Positions 9,567 through 17,533 of a stretch of 64,000 bases of DNA are shown in pieces. The stretch comes from Streptomonospora nanhaiensis (GTDB lineage Bacteria > Actinomycetota > Actinomycetes > Streptosporangiales > Streptosporangiaceae). A program made the translations under genes and the position numbers. The number at the start of each line of letters is the position of its first letter. The stretch's first letter is position 1. The notes below the pieces were generated by a model. That model was not told the DNA's origin and searched no databases. It saw only the letters and a program-made list of their open reading frames with translations. The stretch spans positions 682,001-746,000 of the forward strand of contig NZ_CP113264.1 of the NCBI RefSeq assembly GCF_026642255.1, written 5' to 3'.

Positions 9567-10181
9567 ATGAGTCTGGCCATGACGGAAGCCGCCCCGGCGG
9601 TGGGGTTGTCGCGATGGGACTACGTGCTGCGCACCTGGCGAGAGCTGGATGTGCCCGACGGCTGGCGGGCCGAGATCATCGATGACAACGGAGTCGTGCT
9701 CGTGGCCCCCCCTTCCGACCCACACAACTACATCGCGGTCCGGGTGAACCGTGCTCTCGGCAATGTCATCCCGGACGACTGGGATGTGTACCAGACCCTC
9801 GGCATCCAGCTTCCGGTCGTCGAGCGGTTGTACGTGCCGGACCTGGTGGTCATGCCCGAGTCCGTCGTCCTCGATCCGTCCGTGAGCCCCTGCCCGGCGG
9901 AGGAGGCCGAACTGGTGGTCGAGATCGTGTCCAGGAGCAGCATGGACGTCGACCGCAGGAAGAAGCTGTGGGGCTACGCCCACGCCCCGGTCCCGCTCTA
10001 CCTGCTGATCGACGCCTGGGACGACATGGGCCCGTCGGTCACCCTCTACGAGCAGCCCGGCAACGGCCGGTACAACCACGCCACGACCGTGGAGTTCGGC
10101 GAGAAGATCGGCCTGCCGGAGCCCTTCGGCCTGGAGATCGACACCTCCAGGTTCCCCCGTCCCGACCAGTGGCCGTCCTGA
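9567..10181 (+). CDS. Uma2 family protein (DUF820, restriction-endonuclease-like fold)
   Basis: 204 residues. It has the Uma2/DUF820 core: YVPDLVVM with an acidic residue, then AELVVEIVSRSSMDVDRRKKLWGYAHAPVPLYLLID, matching the family's PD-(D/E)XK nuclease-like arrangement with a conserved K and Y. These proteins are abundant in actinobacteria and cyanobacteria, often as many paralogues, and their natural role is not settled. ATG at 9567 follows a GGAGG-containing stretch (9551-9556). It stands alone between groEL and a convergent ABC exporter. Confidence 0.85.
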   Translation: MSLAMTEAAPAVGLSRWDYVLRTWRELDVPDGWRAEIIDDNGVVLVAPPSDPHNYIAVRVNRALGNVIPDDWDVYQTLGIQLPVVERLYVPDLVVMPESVVLDPSVSPCPAEEAELVVEIVSRSSMDVDRRKKLWGYAHAPVPLYLLIDAWDDMGPSVTLYEQPGNGRYNHATTVEFGEKIGLPEPFGLEIDTSRFPRPDQWPS

Positions 10182-10199
10182 GGGCGACGCCTGAAGCGC

Positions 10200-12014
10200 T
10201 CAGACGGCCCCGTGCCAGGCGCGCCACAGGTCGGCGTACGAGCCCCCGCGGGCCAGCAGCTCGTCGTGGCTGCCCAGCTCGCTGACGCGGCCGTCCTCCA
10301 CCACGGCGATCCGGTCGGCGTCGTGCGCCGTGTGGAGCCGGTGCGCGATCGCCACCACCGTCCGCCCGGACAGCACACCGGCCAGGGACCTCTCCAGGTG
10401 GCGGGCCGAACCCGGGTCCATCAGCGACGTCGCCTCGTCCAGCACCAGCACCTCCGGGTCGGCCAGCACCACCCGGGCCAGCGCGAGCTGCTGCACGTGG
10501 GCCGGGTCCAACGTGAGGTCGCCCGACCCCACCCGCGTGTCCAGCCCGTCCGGCAGCGACCGGACCCAGGCGTCGGCGTCCACGGCGGCCAGGGCCTCCC
10601 ACAGCCGGTCCCGGTCCACCTCGGCGGCGTCCAGGGCCAGCGCCAGGTTCTCGGCCACGGTGCCGCGGAACACGTGGCTCTCCTGGCTCAGCAGGATCGC
10701 CCGCTCGCGCCGCAGCTCCGGTGACAGCCCCGCCATGTCCACCCCGCCGACGCGCACGCTCCCGGAGGTCGGCGCGTGCACGCCCGCGATCAGCTTGCCG
10801 AGGGTCGACTTGCCCGCGCCGCTCGGCCCGACCACCGCCAGGCGCTCGCCGGGGCGCAGGACCAGGTCCACCCCGTGCAGGACCTCGGTGTCGGTGTAGC
10901 CGAACCGCGCGCCGCGCACCTCCACCGTTCCGGGCACGTGGTCCGCGTCCGCCTCGGAGACCCCCGGCCGCTCCTCGGCGAGCCGCACGCCCAGCAGGCG
11001 GCGCAGGCTCGTGAAGCCCATCATCAGGCTGTCCACCTGGTCCACCAGCTGTTCCACTGGCCGGGTCATCTGCACGGACAGGAACACGGCCGTGGCGATC
11101 TGGCCGACGGTCAGCATGCCGTTCGCGTGCAGGTACCCCGCGACCAGGAACGTGCACGCGGTCGCGAACAGGTAGGCGAACTCCAGCGGCGGGTACCACA
11201 CGCACCGCAGCCACAGCGTGTACCGCTCTGCCCGGTAGGCGCGGCGGATCTTGGCGTCGGCCCGCGCGGTCTGGCGGAGCTGGCGTCCCAGCGCCTCCAG
11301 GGTGTGTGCCCCCTCGACGGTGTCCGTGACGCTCTGCGTCAGGTCGGAGTAGGTCGCCAGCTCCCGGATGTAGCCGTCGGGGGCGCGGCGGGCGTACCAG
11401 CGGGTGGACACCCAGATGATCAGCAGGGTCGGCGCCCAGGCCAGGAGCAGCGCGGGGTGCAGCAGGCCGATCGCGGTGACGATGACGGCCACCGTCACCG
11501 TGCTCACCGCCATCACCGGCACCGAGTGGCGCACGGTGTGGCTCAGGTGCCCGATGTCGCGGCCCGACCTGGCCACCAGGTCGCCGGTCCCGGCCCTCTC
11601 CACCGTTCCGAGCGGCAGGCGCAGGACCGCGCGCACGAACTCCTCGCGCAGCTCGGCCAGCACCCCCTCCCCGAAGCGGATCGACTGCGCCACCGACACG
11701 AGCGTGAACCCGGCGTGGAACAGCAGGCCGACGACGATCACCACGGCCAGCAGGTCGATCCGGCCGGGGTCGGCCCCGCCGCGGACCGCGTCGATGACCA
11801 TGCCGAGCACCCACGGGGCGACGAGCGCGGCCAGCGCCGCCATCCCGTACAGGGCCACGACGGCGAGCAGCCGCCCGCCGTGGTCGCGACCGGCCCGGCG
11901 CAGGCGTGTCCAGACCATGGACACGGGCGCCACGGGCAGGGCGGCGGTCTCCGCCGGCATCGGGAGCTCGGGGTCGTCGGTACGGGGGAGGACGTGTTCG
12001 GTGGTCCGGGTCAT
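10200..12014 (-). CDS. ABC exporter half-transporter with intact ATP site but degenerate signature (subunit 2)
   Basis: 604 residues: an N-terminal six-helix ABC exporter membrane domain followed by a nucleotide-binding domain. Walker A GPSGAGKST (about residue 400), Walker B VLVLDEATSLMD and the H-loop AHRLHTAHDADR are intact, but the signature motif that should read LSGGQ is replaced by LDPAHVQQ (about residue 505). The partner encoded just upstream shows the opposite pattern, so the two together build one working ATP site. The ATG at 12014 overlaps the partner's stop by four bases. A heterodimeric multidrug, lipid or peptide exporter is likely; the substrate is unknown. Confidence 0.92.
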   Translation of the reverse strand: MTRTTEHVLPRTDDPELPMPAETAALPVAPVSMVWTRLRRAGRDHGGRLLAVVALYGMAALAALVAPWVLGMVIDAVRGGADPGRIDLLAVVIVVGLLFHAGFTLVSVAQSIRFGEGVLAELREEFVRAVLRLPLGTVERAGTGDLVARSGRDIGHLSHTVRHSVPVMAVSTVTVAVIVTAIGLLHPALLLAWAPTLLIIWVSTRWYARRAPDGYIRELATYSDLTQSVTDTVEGAHTLEALGRQLRQTARADAKIRRAYRAERYTLWLRCVWYPPLEFAYLFATACTFLVAGYLHANGMLTVGQIATAVFLSVQMTRPVEQLVDQVDSLMMGFTSLRRLLGVRLAEERPGVSEADADHVPGTVEVRGARFGYTDTEVLHGVDLVLRPGERLAVVGPSGAGKSTLGKLIAGVHAPTSGSVRVGGVDMAGLSPELRRERAILLSQESHVFRGTVAENLALALDAAEVDRDRLWEALAAVDADAWVRSLPDGLDTRVGSGDLTLDPAHVQQLALARVVLADPEVLVLDEATSLMDPGSARHLERSLAGVLSGRTVVAIAHRLHTAHDADRIAVVEDGRVSELGSHDELLARGGSYADLWRAWHGAV

Positions 12015-13759
12015 GGCTTCCCACTCGTGGAGACGGTGCGCAGGACGGTGTCGGCGTAGCCGGGGGCGCTCGCGAGCAGGTCCCGGTGGGAGCCCTCGGC
12101 TACGACGCGCCCGCCGTCCACGAACAGCACGTGGTCGGTGTGGTCGAGCAGGAGGGGGCTGGTGGTGATCAGGGCGGTGGTGCGCCCCTTCCGCTCGGCG
12201 GCCAGCCGTGCGCCGATGGCCGCCTCGGAGTGGGCGTCCACGGCGGAGGCGGGTTCGACCAGGACCAGGATCTCGGGGTCCAGGCCGAACGCCCTCGCCA
12301 GCCGGAGCCGCTGCTGCTGGCCGCCGGAGTACTCGCGCCCGCGCTCGGTGAGGAGCGCGTCGAACCCCGCCGGGGACTGCCGTACGACGTCGTCGGCGTA
12401 CGCGGCCCGGACCACCGCCGCGAGGCGGTCGTCGGACAGCCCCTCGTCCGGGGACAGCTCCTCGCGGAGCCTTCCGGAGAACAGGTGGGCGCTGTTGGAC
12501 GCGACCAGCACGCGGCGGCGCACGTCGCGCAGCGGCAGGTCGCGCAGGCGCACCTCGCGGCCGGTCGCCGTTTCGACGAGCAGGGTGTCCGCACCGTCCC
12601 CCTCGTCCTCGCGGTACCGGCCCAGGCGCTCGGCCAGGGCGGTCGCCCCGGCCGCGTCGGAGCACACCACGCCGGTGGTGCGCCCGGCGGCCACCACGAC
12701 CCCGCTGGCGGGGTCGCGCAGGTCGCACGGGGCGGCCGGGGGATCGGCGGGGTGCTCGGGGTCGGGGTGGTCGTGCTCCAGGGAGAGCACGCGGACCACG
12801 TGGTCCGCCGCCACCCGGGCGGAGATGAACAGGGAGGAGGCGTGCATCAGGTACCGGATCGCCACGGCCAGGTTGCCCGTGTATCCGTAGAACGCGACGA
12901 GCTGGCCCACGGTGATGTCCCCGGCCAGGGCCAGGCGGGCGCCGTACCAGACGATGCCCACCAGCAGCAGTCCCGGATACAGCTCGCGGACGGCCTGGAG
13001 GGCGGCGTCCATCCACCCCACCCGCACGCCGGCGGCGCGCACGCGCTGGGACTCCTCGCGGTAGCGGTCGCCGACGGTGCGCTCCCCGCCCACGCCCCGC
13101 AGGACCCGCAGCCCGGAGACCAGGTCGGTGGCCCGCGTGGTCAGCTCGGCCTGCCTGGTGCGGTGGTGCTCCTGGCGCCGGGAGAACGGGCGCAGCAGCG
13201 GCACCATGCCGACTACCATGACCGGCACCGCGACGAGCACGATCAGGCCGAACGTGACGTGCGACGACAGCATGAGGACGCTCACCGCGCCGATCGTCAC
13301 CACCGACGCGGGGACGAGCGCGGAGTCCTCGTAGAAGTCGCCCACCCGGTCGATGTCGTCCGTGCCGACCGCGACCACCTCGCCGGACGGGAGCCGCCGG
13401 GTGAGGGTGGGGCCCAGGGCGACCGACCGCGCGATGACGACCTGCACGGTGCGGTACGCGGACGAGTACCAGTTGAACGCCATCGCCCGGACGCCGACCG
13501 GCACCAGTGCCGTGCTCAGCAGGGTCAGGCCGGTGAGGACGCCGAACCAGAGGAGCAGCGACCGCGGGTCGCCCTCCACCACGCCGGAGTCCAGGGTGGC
13601 GCCGACCGCCGCGGACATGAGGACGCCGCAGAGCCTGTAGGCGCTGTCCACGCCCCCCGCCCACGCGAGCGGGCGCCACTCCGATCGGGCGAGCCACAGC
13701 AGGAAGCGGTTGGCCGAACGGTGGTCGGGAATGCCCGGAGGCTGAGGAAGTACGCGCAC
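12011..13759 (-). CDS. ABC exporter half-transporter with degenerate ATP site (subunit 1)
   Basis: 582 residues from GTG 13759 (an earlier in-frame GTG at 13798 would give 595). An ABC exporter membrane domain is followed by a nucleotide-binding domain whose signature YSGGQQQRLRLARA is perfect, whereas the P-loop is replaced by SDAAGATAL, Walker B reads ILVLVEP (the aspartate is V) and the H-loop histidine is T in ALITTSP. It therefore cannot form its own ATPase site but donates its signature to subunit 2. The 13759 start is preferred because a promoter (TGGACC-N17-TACAGT) ends nine bases before it, suggesting a near-leaderless message. Confidence 0.9.
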   Translation of the reverse strand: MRVLPQPPGIPDHRSANRFLLWLARSEWRPLAWAGGVDSAYRLCGVLMSAAVGATLDSGVVEGDPRSLLLWFGVLTGLTLLSTALVPVGVRAMAFNWYSSAYRTVQVVIARSVALGPTLTRRLPSGEVVAVGTDDIDRVGDFYEDSALVPASVVTIGAVSVLMLSSHVTFGLIVLVAVPVMVVGMVPLLRPFSRRQEHHRTRQAELTTRATDLVSGLRVLRGVGGERTVGDRYREESQRVRAAGVRVGWMDAALQAVRELYPGLLLVGIVWYGARLALAGDITVGQLVAFYGYTGNLAVAIRYLMHASSLFISARVAADHVVRVLSLEHDHPDPEHPADPPAAPCDLRDPASGVVVAAGRTTGVVCSDAAGATALAERLGRYREDEGDGADTLLVETATGREVRLRDLPLRDVRRRVLVASNSAHLFSGRLREELSPDEGLSDDRLAAVVRAAYADDVVRQSPAGFDALLTERGREYSGGQQQRLRLARAFGLDPEILVLVEPASAVDAHSEAAIGARLAAERKGRTTALITTSPLLLDHTDHVLFVDGGRVVAEGSHRDLLASAPGYADTVLRTVSTSGKP

Positions 13760-13768
13760 AGTTCTCGG

Positions 13769-13797
13769 ACTGTAACCAGAGAACCGGGGCGGGTCCA
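13769..13797 (-). promoter_or_regulatory. candidate promoter of heterodimeric ABC exporter operon
   Basis: On the minus strand, TGGACC (13797-13792) and TACAGT (13774-13769) are 17 bases apart. Transcription would begin within a few bases of the GTG at 13759. Confidence 0.5.
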
Positions 13798-13876
13798 CTC
13801 ATTTTTCCGGGACGGGCCAGGGGTATCGTGCCTGTTCGGGAGGGGTGTCATCGCCGGGCGCCCGCGCCCGCCGGGG

Positions 13877-14308
13877 TCACCTGACGGAGCCCTCCGCGTG
13901 CAGCAGCTCCACCAGGCGGCGCACCGCCGGGGCGCACCGCTCGCGCTCGGCGAAGCCGATCCACGCCAGTTCCGCGATCTCGTTGTCGGCGGTCGGCTCG
14001 CCGTCGTGCTCGGCGGAGTAGCAGGAAAGCCGCACCCGCGTCCCCGGCGCCTTGTCGTAGGCCAGTTCGTCGATGACGGTGACGAGGCGGAAGGTTCCGG
14101 GGCGGAGCACCACGCCGACCTCCTCGTCGGTCTCGCGCGCCACGGCCTCCTCGTCGCTCTCGCCGGGCTCGCGCTTGCCGCCCGGGAGGTAGAACCGGTC
14201 GACGCCCTCGGTACGGACGCACAGCAGGCGTCCGTCCTTCACATGCACCCAGGCCAGGGCGTCGATCACGGCGGGGGTGCCGGGCTGCGCCGGCGGAGTC
14301 GAGGTCAT
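13877..14308 (-). CDS. NUDIX hydrolase
   Basis: 143 residues with an exact Nudix box: G-K-R-E-P-G-E, seven residues, then R-E-T-D-E-E-V-G-V, which binds the divalent metal and hydrolyses a nucleoside diphosphate linked to another group. It lies immediately upstream of the box that the substrate-defining FYLPGGK strand occurs, typical of MutT-like ADP-ribose or oxidised-nucleotide pyrophosphatases. It is divergent from the zeta-toxin-like gene with 120 bases between the starts. Substrate cannot be told from sequence. Confidence 0.92.
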   Translation of the reverse strand: MTSTPPAQPGTPAVIDALAWVHVKDGRLLCVRTEGVDRFYLPGGKREPGESDEEAVARETDEEVGVVLRPGTFRLVTVIDELAYDKAPGTRVRLSCYSAEHDGEPTADNEIAELAWIGFAERERCAPAVRRLVELLHAEGSVR

Positions 14309-14428
14309 GGGCCCACTGTAGGACGGGGAGGGAACCGCCGAACCCGTGCCCCGGGGGTGACCTGACGCACTAGCATCCAGTCAGCGGCGGACGGCAGCGG
14401 GCCCCGGGGCCCGGGAAGGACGGACGGC

Positions 14429-15508
14429 ATGGAGACGCGGACCCGGGGAACGGCCCCGGCGGGGACCGCAGGAGCGATCGCCGGGCCCCTCCTCGCGGAG
14501 ATCGCCGCAGGCGGCGGGATCCCTCCGCAGTCCGACGCCCACAGGGAGGCCCGCGAACAGGCGTACAACCTGTACAGCGCGGCCGTCGGGGCCTGCCTGA
14601 GCCGCGCGGACACCCGGCCCGAACTCAGGGAGCGGGCGGCCGCGCTCCTGGCGGAGGAGGCGCGCCTGCCGTTCCTCTCCCCGGACGAAATCGACGCCGT
14701 CAACGCGGAACTGCCCGCCGTGCTCGCCGCGCTGCGCGCCGAGCCCGTGCCGGTCCCCGACGGGGCCACGCCCCGGGACCCCGGACGCGTCATGGACGAC
14801 GCGGACCTGGGCGCGCTGTTCGACCTGGCCCTGCGCGACCGCCTCACGGGTGGCGCGCGGGAGCACCCTCGGCTGCTGCTCCTCGGCGGCCAGCCGGGGG
14901 CGGGCAAGTCCACCCTGCAACGCCTGCTCCTGCCCGCTCTGCCGGAGGGCACCGTCAGCTACGACGGCGACGACCTGCTGAGGCTCGCGCCCGACTACGA
15001 GTGGGCGATGGCCGCCGACGACGCGGTTGCCTCGGACTCCCTCGCACGCCAGGTCGCCGGTCTGCACGGGCTCGCCCTGGAGCACGTGCGGTCGGGGCGG
15101 TCGGACGTCGTGTGCAGCCACCCCCTCGGCCGCGCCGACTGGGCGGCCTCCTGGGTGGAGGGGTTCCGCGAGGCCGGGTACCGGGTCGAGGTGGCGTTCG
15201 TGGCCACCCACTCCTCCAACAGCCGCTTCGCGCTCGCCGACCGTCTCGCGCGGGCCCGCGCCCACCAGGGTTTCGGCCGGGTCATGTCGGAGGCGCACCA
15301 CGACCGCTTCTACCTGGGCGTGCCCAACACGGTGGAGTTCCTGGAGACCCACCGGCTCGCGGACTCCCTCTACGTGCTCTCCCGGGACGGCGACGTGCTC
15401 TACGCGAACCATCTGAGGGACGGCGACTGGCGCACCGAGCCCTTCGGACGCATCGCCCTGGAGGCCGAGCGCGGCCGGCGCGACCTCTGGCGCGACGCAG
15501 AGGGGTGA
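14429..15508 (+). CDS. zeta-toxin family P-loop kinase-like protein
   Basis: 359 residues. A Walker A GGQPGAGKST is at about residue 152, followed by SYDGDDLLRLAPDY, equivalent to the zeta-toxin D-G-D-x-x-R-x-x-H-P segment, and by a helical region (RLARARAHQGFGRVMSEAHHDRFY) resembling the family. Zeta toxins phosphorylate UDP-N-acetylglucosamine and are held off by an epsilon antitoxin. The first 150 residues are unlike a minimal zeta toxin and no epsilon-like gene is adjacent, so the N-terminal region may act as a built-in antitoxin or the protein may have a non-toxic role. AAGGA ribosome site 8 bases before ATG. Confidence 0.75.
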   Translation: METRTRGTAPAGTAGAIAGPLLAEIAAGGGIPPQSDAHREAREQAYNLYSAAVGACLSRADTRPELRERAAALLAEEARLPFLSPDEIDAVNAELPAVLAALRAEPVPVPDGATPRDPGRVMDDADLGALFDLALRDRLTGGAREHPRLLLLGGQPGAGKSTLQRLLLPALPEGTVSYDGDDLLRLAPDYEWAMAADDAVASDSLARQVAGLHGLALEHVRSGRSDVVCSHPLGRADWAASWVEGFREAGYRVEVAFVATHSSNSRFALADRLARARAHQGFGRVMSEAHHDRFYLGVPNTVEFLETHRLADSLYVLSRDGDVLYANHLRDGDWRTEPFGRIALEAERGRRDLWRDAEG

Positions 15509-15552
15509 ACGCGCGCAAGCCCTCGCCCGGCCGAGGGAGGGCTTGCGCGCGT
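15509..15552. terminator. bidirectional terminator
   Basis: A 16-base perfect inverted repeat (15509-15524 with 15537-15552, arm ACGCGCGCAAGCCCTC) with a 12-base loop lies between the convergent zeta-like gene and a DUF397 gene. Confidence 0.85.
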
Positions 15553-15556
15553 GCGG

Positions 15557-15841
15557 CTACTCCTCGCGCCGGGCGGTGCCGAGCAGCGCCCGCCATTCGG
15601 AGGACGGGAAGGAGAGATGGCCGAGTTCCCTGTTCTGGGTGTCGCGGACCAGGCTCGCGCCGTGCACGTCTGCGACCTCGACGCAGTTCTGGTCGCGGGC
15701 ACCGGAGTAGCTGCTCTTACGGAAGGCGACCTCTACGCAGTTGTTGCGGTCGCTGTAGCTGGACTTGTGGAAGGCAACGTCCACGAGCTTCTGCGGGGTG
15801 GCTTCGTTGGAACCGGACCTGAGGGGCGGGAGTTCGCTCAT
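15557..15841 (-). CDS. DUF397 (BldB/AbaA-like) protein with internal motif duplication
   Basis: 94 residues. The DUF397 core (FRKSSYS, NCVEVAD, VRDTQNR, LGHLSFPSSEWRALLG) occupies the C-terminal 60 residues. It is preceded by a second partial copy, FHKSSYSDRNNCVEVA, so the KSSYS-to-NCVEVA strand pair is present twice. DUF397 proteins are small actinomycete regulators related to Streptomyces BldB and usually occur beside XRE-DUF5753 regulators, as here. This gene lies downstream of the XRE-DUF397 pair but is separated from it by a terminator, so it is probably transcribed separately. The ribosome site is weak. Confidence 0.88.
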   Translation of the reverse strand: MSELPPLRSGSNEATPQKLVDVAFHKSSYSDRNNCVEVAFRKSSYSGARDQNCVEVADVHGASLVRDTQNRELGHLSFPSSEWRALLGTARREE

Positions 15842-16043
15842 CTCCGGGATGTACCCGCTGACGTGGTGGTGTCGGTGGCCAGATGCGGTCAGGGACCGGC
15901 GAGCTGGGGCCCGTCGCGGGGGAGTGGGCTCTGGCTGGATAGCTGGGTTGGCTTCGTTGGTGTGAGGCTCAGTGGTGACCCACTTCGAGTCCTACCGAGC
16001 TTCGGAGCATGGGGGGTAGAGTTGCAGCGTTCTGGTACACGAA
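15842..16043. other. short intergenic spacer between two DUF397 genes
   Basis: 202 bases of lower GC than the neighbours, with no supported gene. It must hold the promoter of the downstream minus-strand DUF397 gene, but no clear -10/-35 pair could be picked. Confidence 0.35.
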
Positions 16044-16071
16044 GAGGCCCCGGTTTGGTCACCGGGGCCTC
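16044..16071 (-). terminator. terminator of XRE-DUF397 operon
   Basis: An 11-base perfect inverted repeat GAGGCCCCGGT / ACCGGGGCCTC with a six-base loop lies 14 bases after the DUF397 stop on the minus strand. Confidence 0.85.
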
Positions 16072-16084
16072 TCGTCGTCTACAG

Positions 16085-16276
16085 CTACTTCTGGAGCAAA
16101 GTGCTCAGGAAGGCCTGCCACTCCTGGCCGCCGAAAGCGATGTGCCCGAGTCCACGATTCTGGGTGTCCCGGACAGCGGCGCCGTCGGGTAGGTCAGCGA
16201 TCTCCACGCACTCGTTCGCGGTTGCGCTGTAGGACGACTTGCGGAAGGTCATCTGGTCGTTCTGGTTCTGGTACAC
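16085..16276 (-). CDS. DUF397 (BldB/AbaA-like) protein
   Basis: 63 residues, a single canonical DUF397 domain: MTFRKSSYS, ECVEIADLPDG, AAVRDTQNRGLGHIAFGGQEWQAFL. The GTG start at 16276 follows AGGAAG by six bases and is only nine bases after the stop of the XRE regulator, so the pair is one operon. Members of this family pair with XRE-DUF5753 proteins in actinomycete developmental and antibiotic control; a direct protein contact with the XRE partner is a fair inference but is not shown here. Confidence 0.92.
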   Translation of the reverse strand: MYQNQNDQMTFRKSSYSATANECVEIADLPDGAAVRDTQNRGLGHIAFGGQEWQAFLSTLLQK

Positions 16277-16285
16277 GTTGGCTTC

Positions 16286-17137
16286 CTACTCGTACTTCTT
16301 GATGATCTGACCCATACGGTCAGCGCTCGCATCTGGGTGAAGGGCCATCACCCGGATTTCGTCCCAGGCACCCCGATACACCTGGACCTCGTCATCATCC
16401 TCGAGGTAGAGGCCGTCGGTACGTGTCTCGATATAGGCGATGGAGGGGTCCAGCGGATTCGTGAAGTCCAGGATGGTGAAGCTTCCCGCGATTCCAGGGT
16501 GCAGTCCCACTTCAAGCGGGAGCAGCTGGATTTTGATGTGGTCCGCTGTCTCGATGAGGTGCATGAGCTTGGCGATCTGGTCGCGCATAACCTGTCTGTC
16601 GCCAGCCGGGCGCAGCAGAACACTCTCATCCAGCACACACCACACCTTCGGCGGCTCATCCTGGTCGAGAATCTCTTGGCGAACGAGTCGAGCCTGGACG
16701 ACGCGATCGATGATCTCCGGCGACCGAGAGCGGCCGCTCCGTGTCGATGCCGCAGCATACTCCTGGGTCTGAAGTAGACCCGGTATCACCATGGTCTGAT
16801 ACGTGCTCACAGCGGACGCCTCTGCCTCGAACCCCACGTAGGCATCGGTGAATACATCGCCGTAGCGGGTCCACCAGCCCTTTTCGCGGGACTGCCGGGC
16901 GAGCAGGACCAGCCCCTCGGTGACGTCTGGTGGTGCCTGGTAGAGGGTGGCAAGAGCCCGGATGATCACCGGGTCTGGCCGCTTCCACTTGTTCAGCTCC
17001 ATGTTAGTGAGCCTCCCGCGCGACCAGCCGAGCTTGTCTCCCACCTGCTCGGCAGTGAGGCGGGAGGCCTCGCGCAAACGTCTCAATTCGGCTGAGAGAC
17101 GGCGGCGCCTGATCGTGGGGCTGTAGCGATCCGTCAC
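16286..17137 (-). CDS. XRE-family regulator with DUF5753 (WhiJ-like)
   Basis: 283 residues. Residues about 13-68 are a helix-turn-helix (LRRLREASRLTAEQVGDKL, WSRGRLTNMEL) and residues about 95-275 are the DUF5753 ligand- or partner-sensing domain (AYVGFEAEASAVSTYQ, IPGLLQTQEYA, RQEIL, WCVLDESVLLRP). This is the WhiJ/AbaA-OrfA type of actinomycete regulator, generally found with a DUF397 partner, as here. GTG start at 17137 with GAGGAG seven bases upstream. It is divergent from the small-ORF operon; an AT-rich stretch with palindromes between them is the likely binding region. Confidence 0.93.
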   Translation of the reverse strand: MTDRYSPTIRRRRLSAELRRLREASRLTAEQVGDKLGWSRGRLTNMELNKWKRPDPVIIRALATLYQAPPDVTEGLVLLARQSREKGWWTRYGDVFTDAYVGFEAEASAVSTYQTMVIPGLLQTQEYAAASTRSGRSRSPEIIDRVVQARLVRQEILDQDEPPKVWCVLDESVLLRPAGDRQVMRDQIAKLMHLIETADHIKIQLLPLEVGLHPGIAGSFTILDFTNPLDPSIAYIETRTDGLYLEDDDEVQVYRGAWDEIRVMALHPDASADRMGQIIKKYE

Positions 17138-17231
17138 AGCGCGCGCTCCTCGGCTCTTCCTGCGGGTTCGTCGGTCTGTCCCGATGGTAGATCACCCCTT
17201 TCGCGAAACTTTTGAAGGCAGCATCTCATCA

Positions 17232-17275
17232 ATCCAAAGCTTTGTATTGAAAATTTGGATGCGGGGCGTCACTAT
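17232..17275 (+). promoter_or_regulatory. palindromes and promoter in the XRE/small-ORF divergent region
   Basis: CAAAGCTTTG (17235-17244) is a perfect palindrome, and ATCCAAA (17232-17238) pairs with TTTGGAT (17254-17260). TTGAAA (17247-17252), 17 bases and CACTAT (17270-17275) form a plausible plus-strand promoter with a start near 17282. The dyads overlap the -35, so XRE repression of the divergent operon is a reasonable guess. The AT content contrasts with the surroundings. Confidence 0.5.
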
Positions 17276-17329
17276 GGGTGCACCAGAACTCACGCGGCCT
17301 GACCAGCCGCAGACCCAGGAGGCTGCCCT

Positions 17330-17533
17330 GTGCGCTACCTGAACCCCTCGGCGCTCGTCGCCGTCCGCCACCTCGCGTCCGAGGCGATGAGGGCCCGTCG
17401 GCCCCGGCGCGCGGCCCGCGTCAGGCACTACGTCCCCGAGCCGTCCGCCTTCCGCGTTCCCGTCGCCGTTCCGGCGTTGGACGTCCTCGGTGCGGTGCTC
17501 GACGGCCTCCGCCGACTGGAGGTCCTGGCATGA
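17330..17533 (+). CDS. small hypothetical protein, first gene of the divergent operon
   Basis: 67 residues, not recognised. GTG start with an excellent AGGAGG seven bases upstream and a promoter 55 bases upstream. The middle is arginine-rich (RARRPRRAARVRH) and the C-terminal third is hydrophobic/amphipathic (VPALDVLGAVLDGLRRL). Its stop overlaps the next start (ATGA), so translation is coupled. It could bind nucleic acid or a partner regulator; nothing specific can be claimed. Confidence 0.65.
   Translation: MRYLNPSALVAVRHLASEAMRARRPRRAARVRHYVPEPSAFRVPVAVPALDVLGAVLDGLRRLEVLA

Noticed and set aside
12015..13802. N-terminal extension of the second ABC subunit to 1200 residues
   Set aside because: The extra 596 residues are a wrong-frame reading of subunit 1. 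The ATG at 12014 overlapping the subunit 1 stop explains the start.
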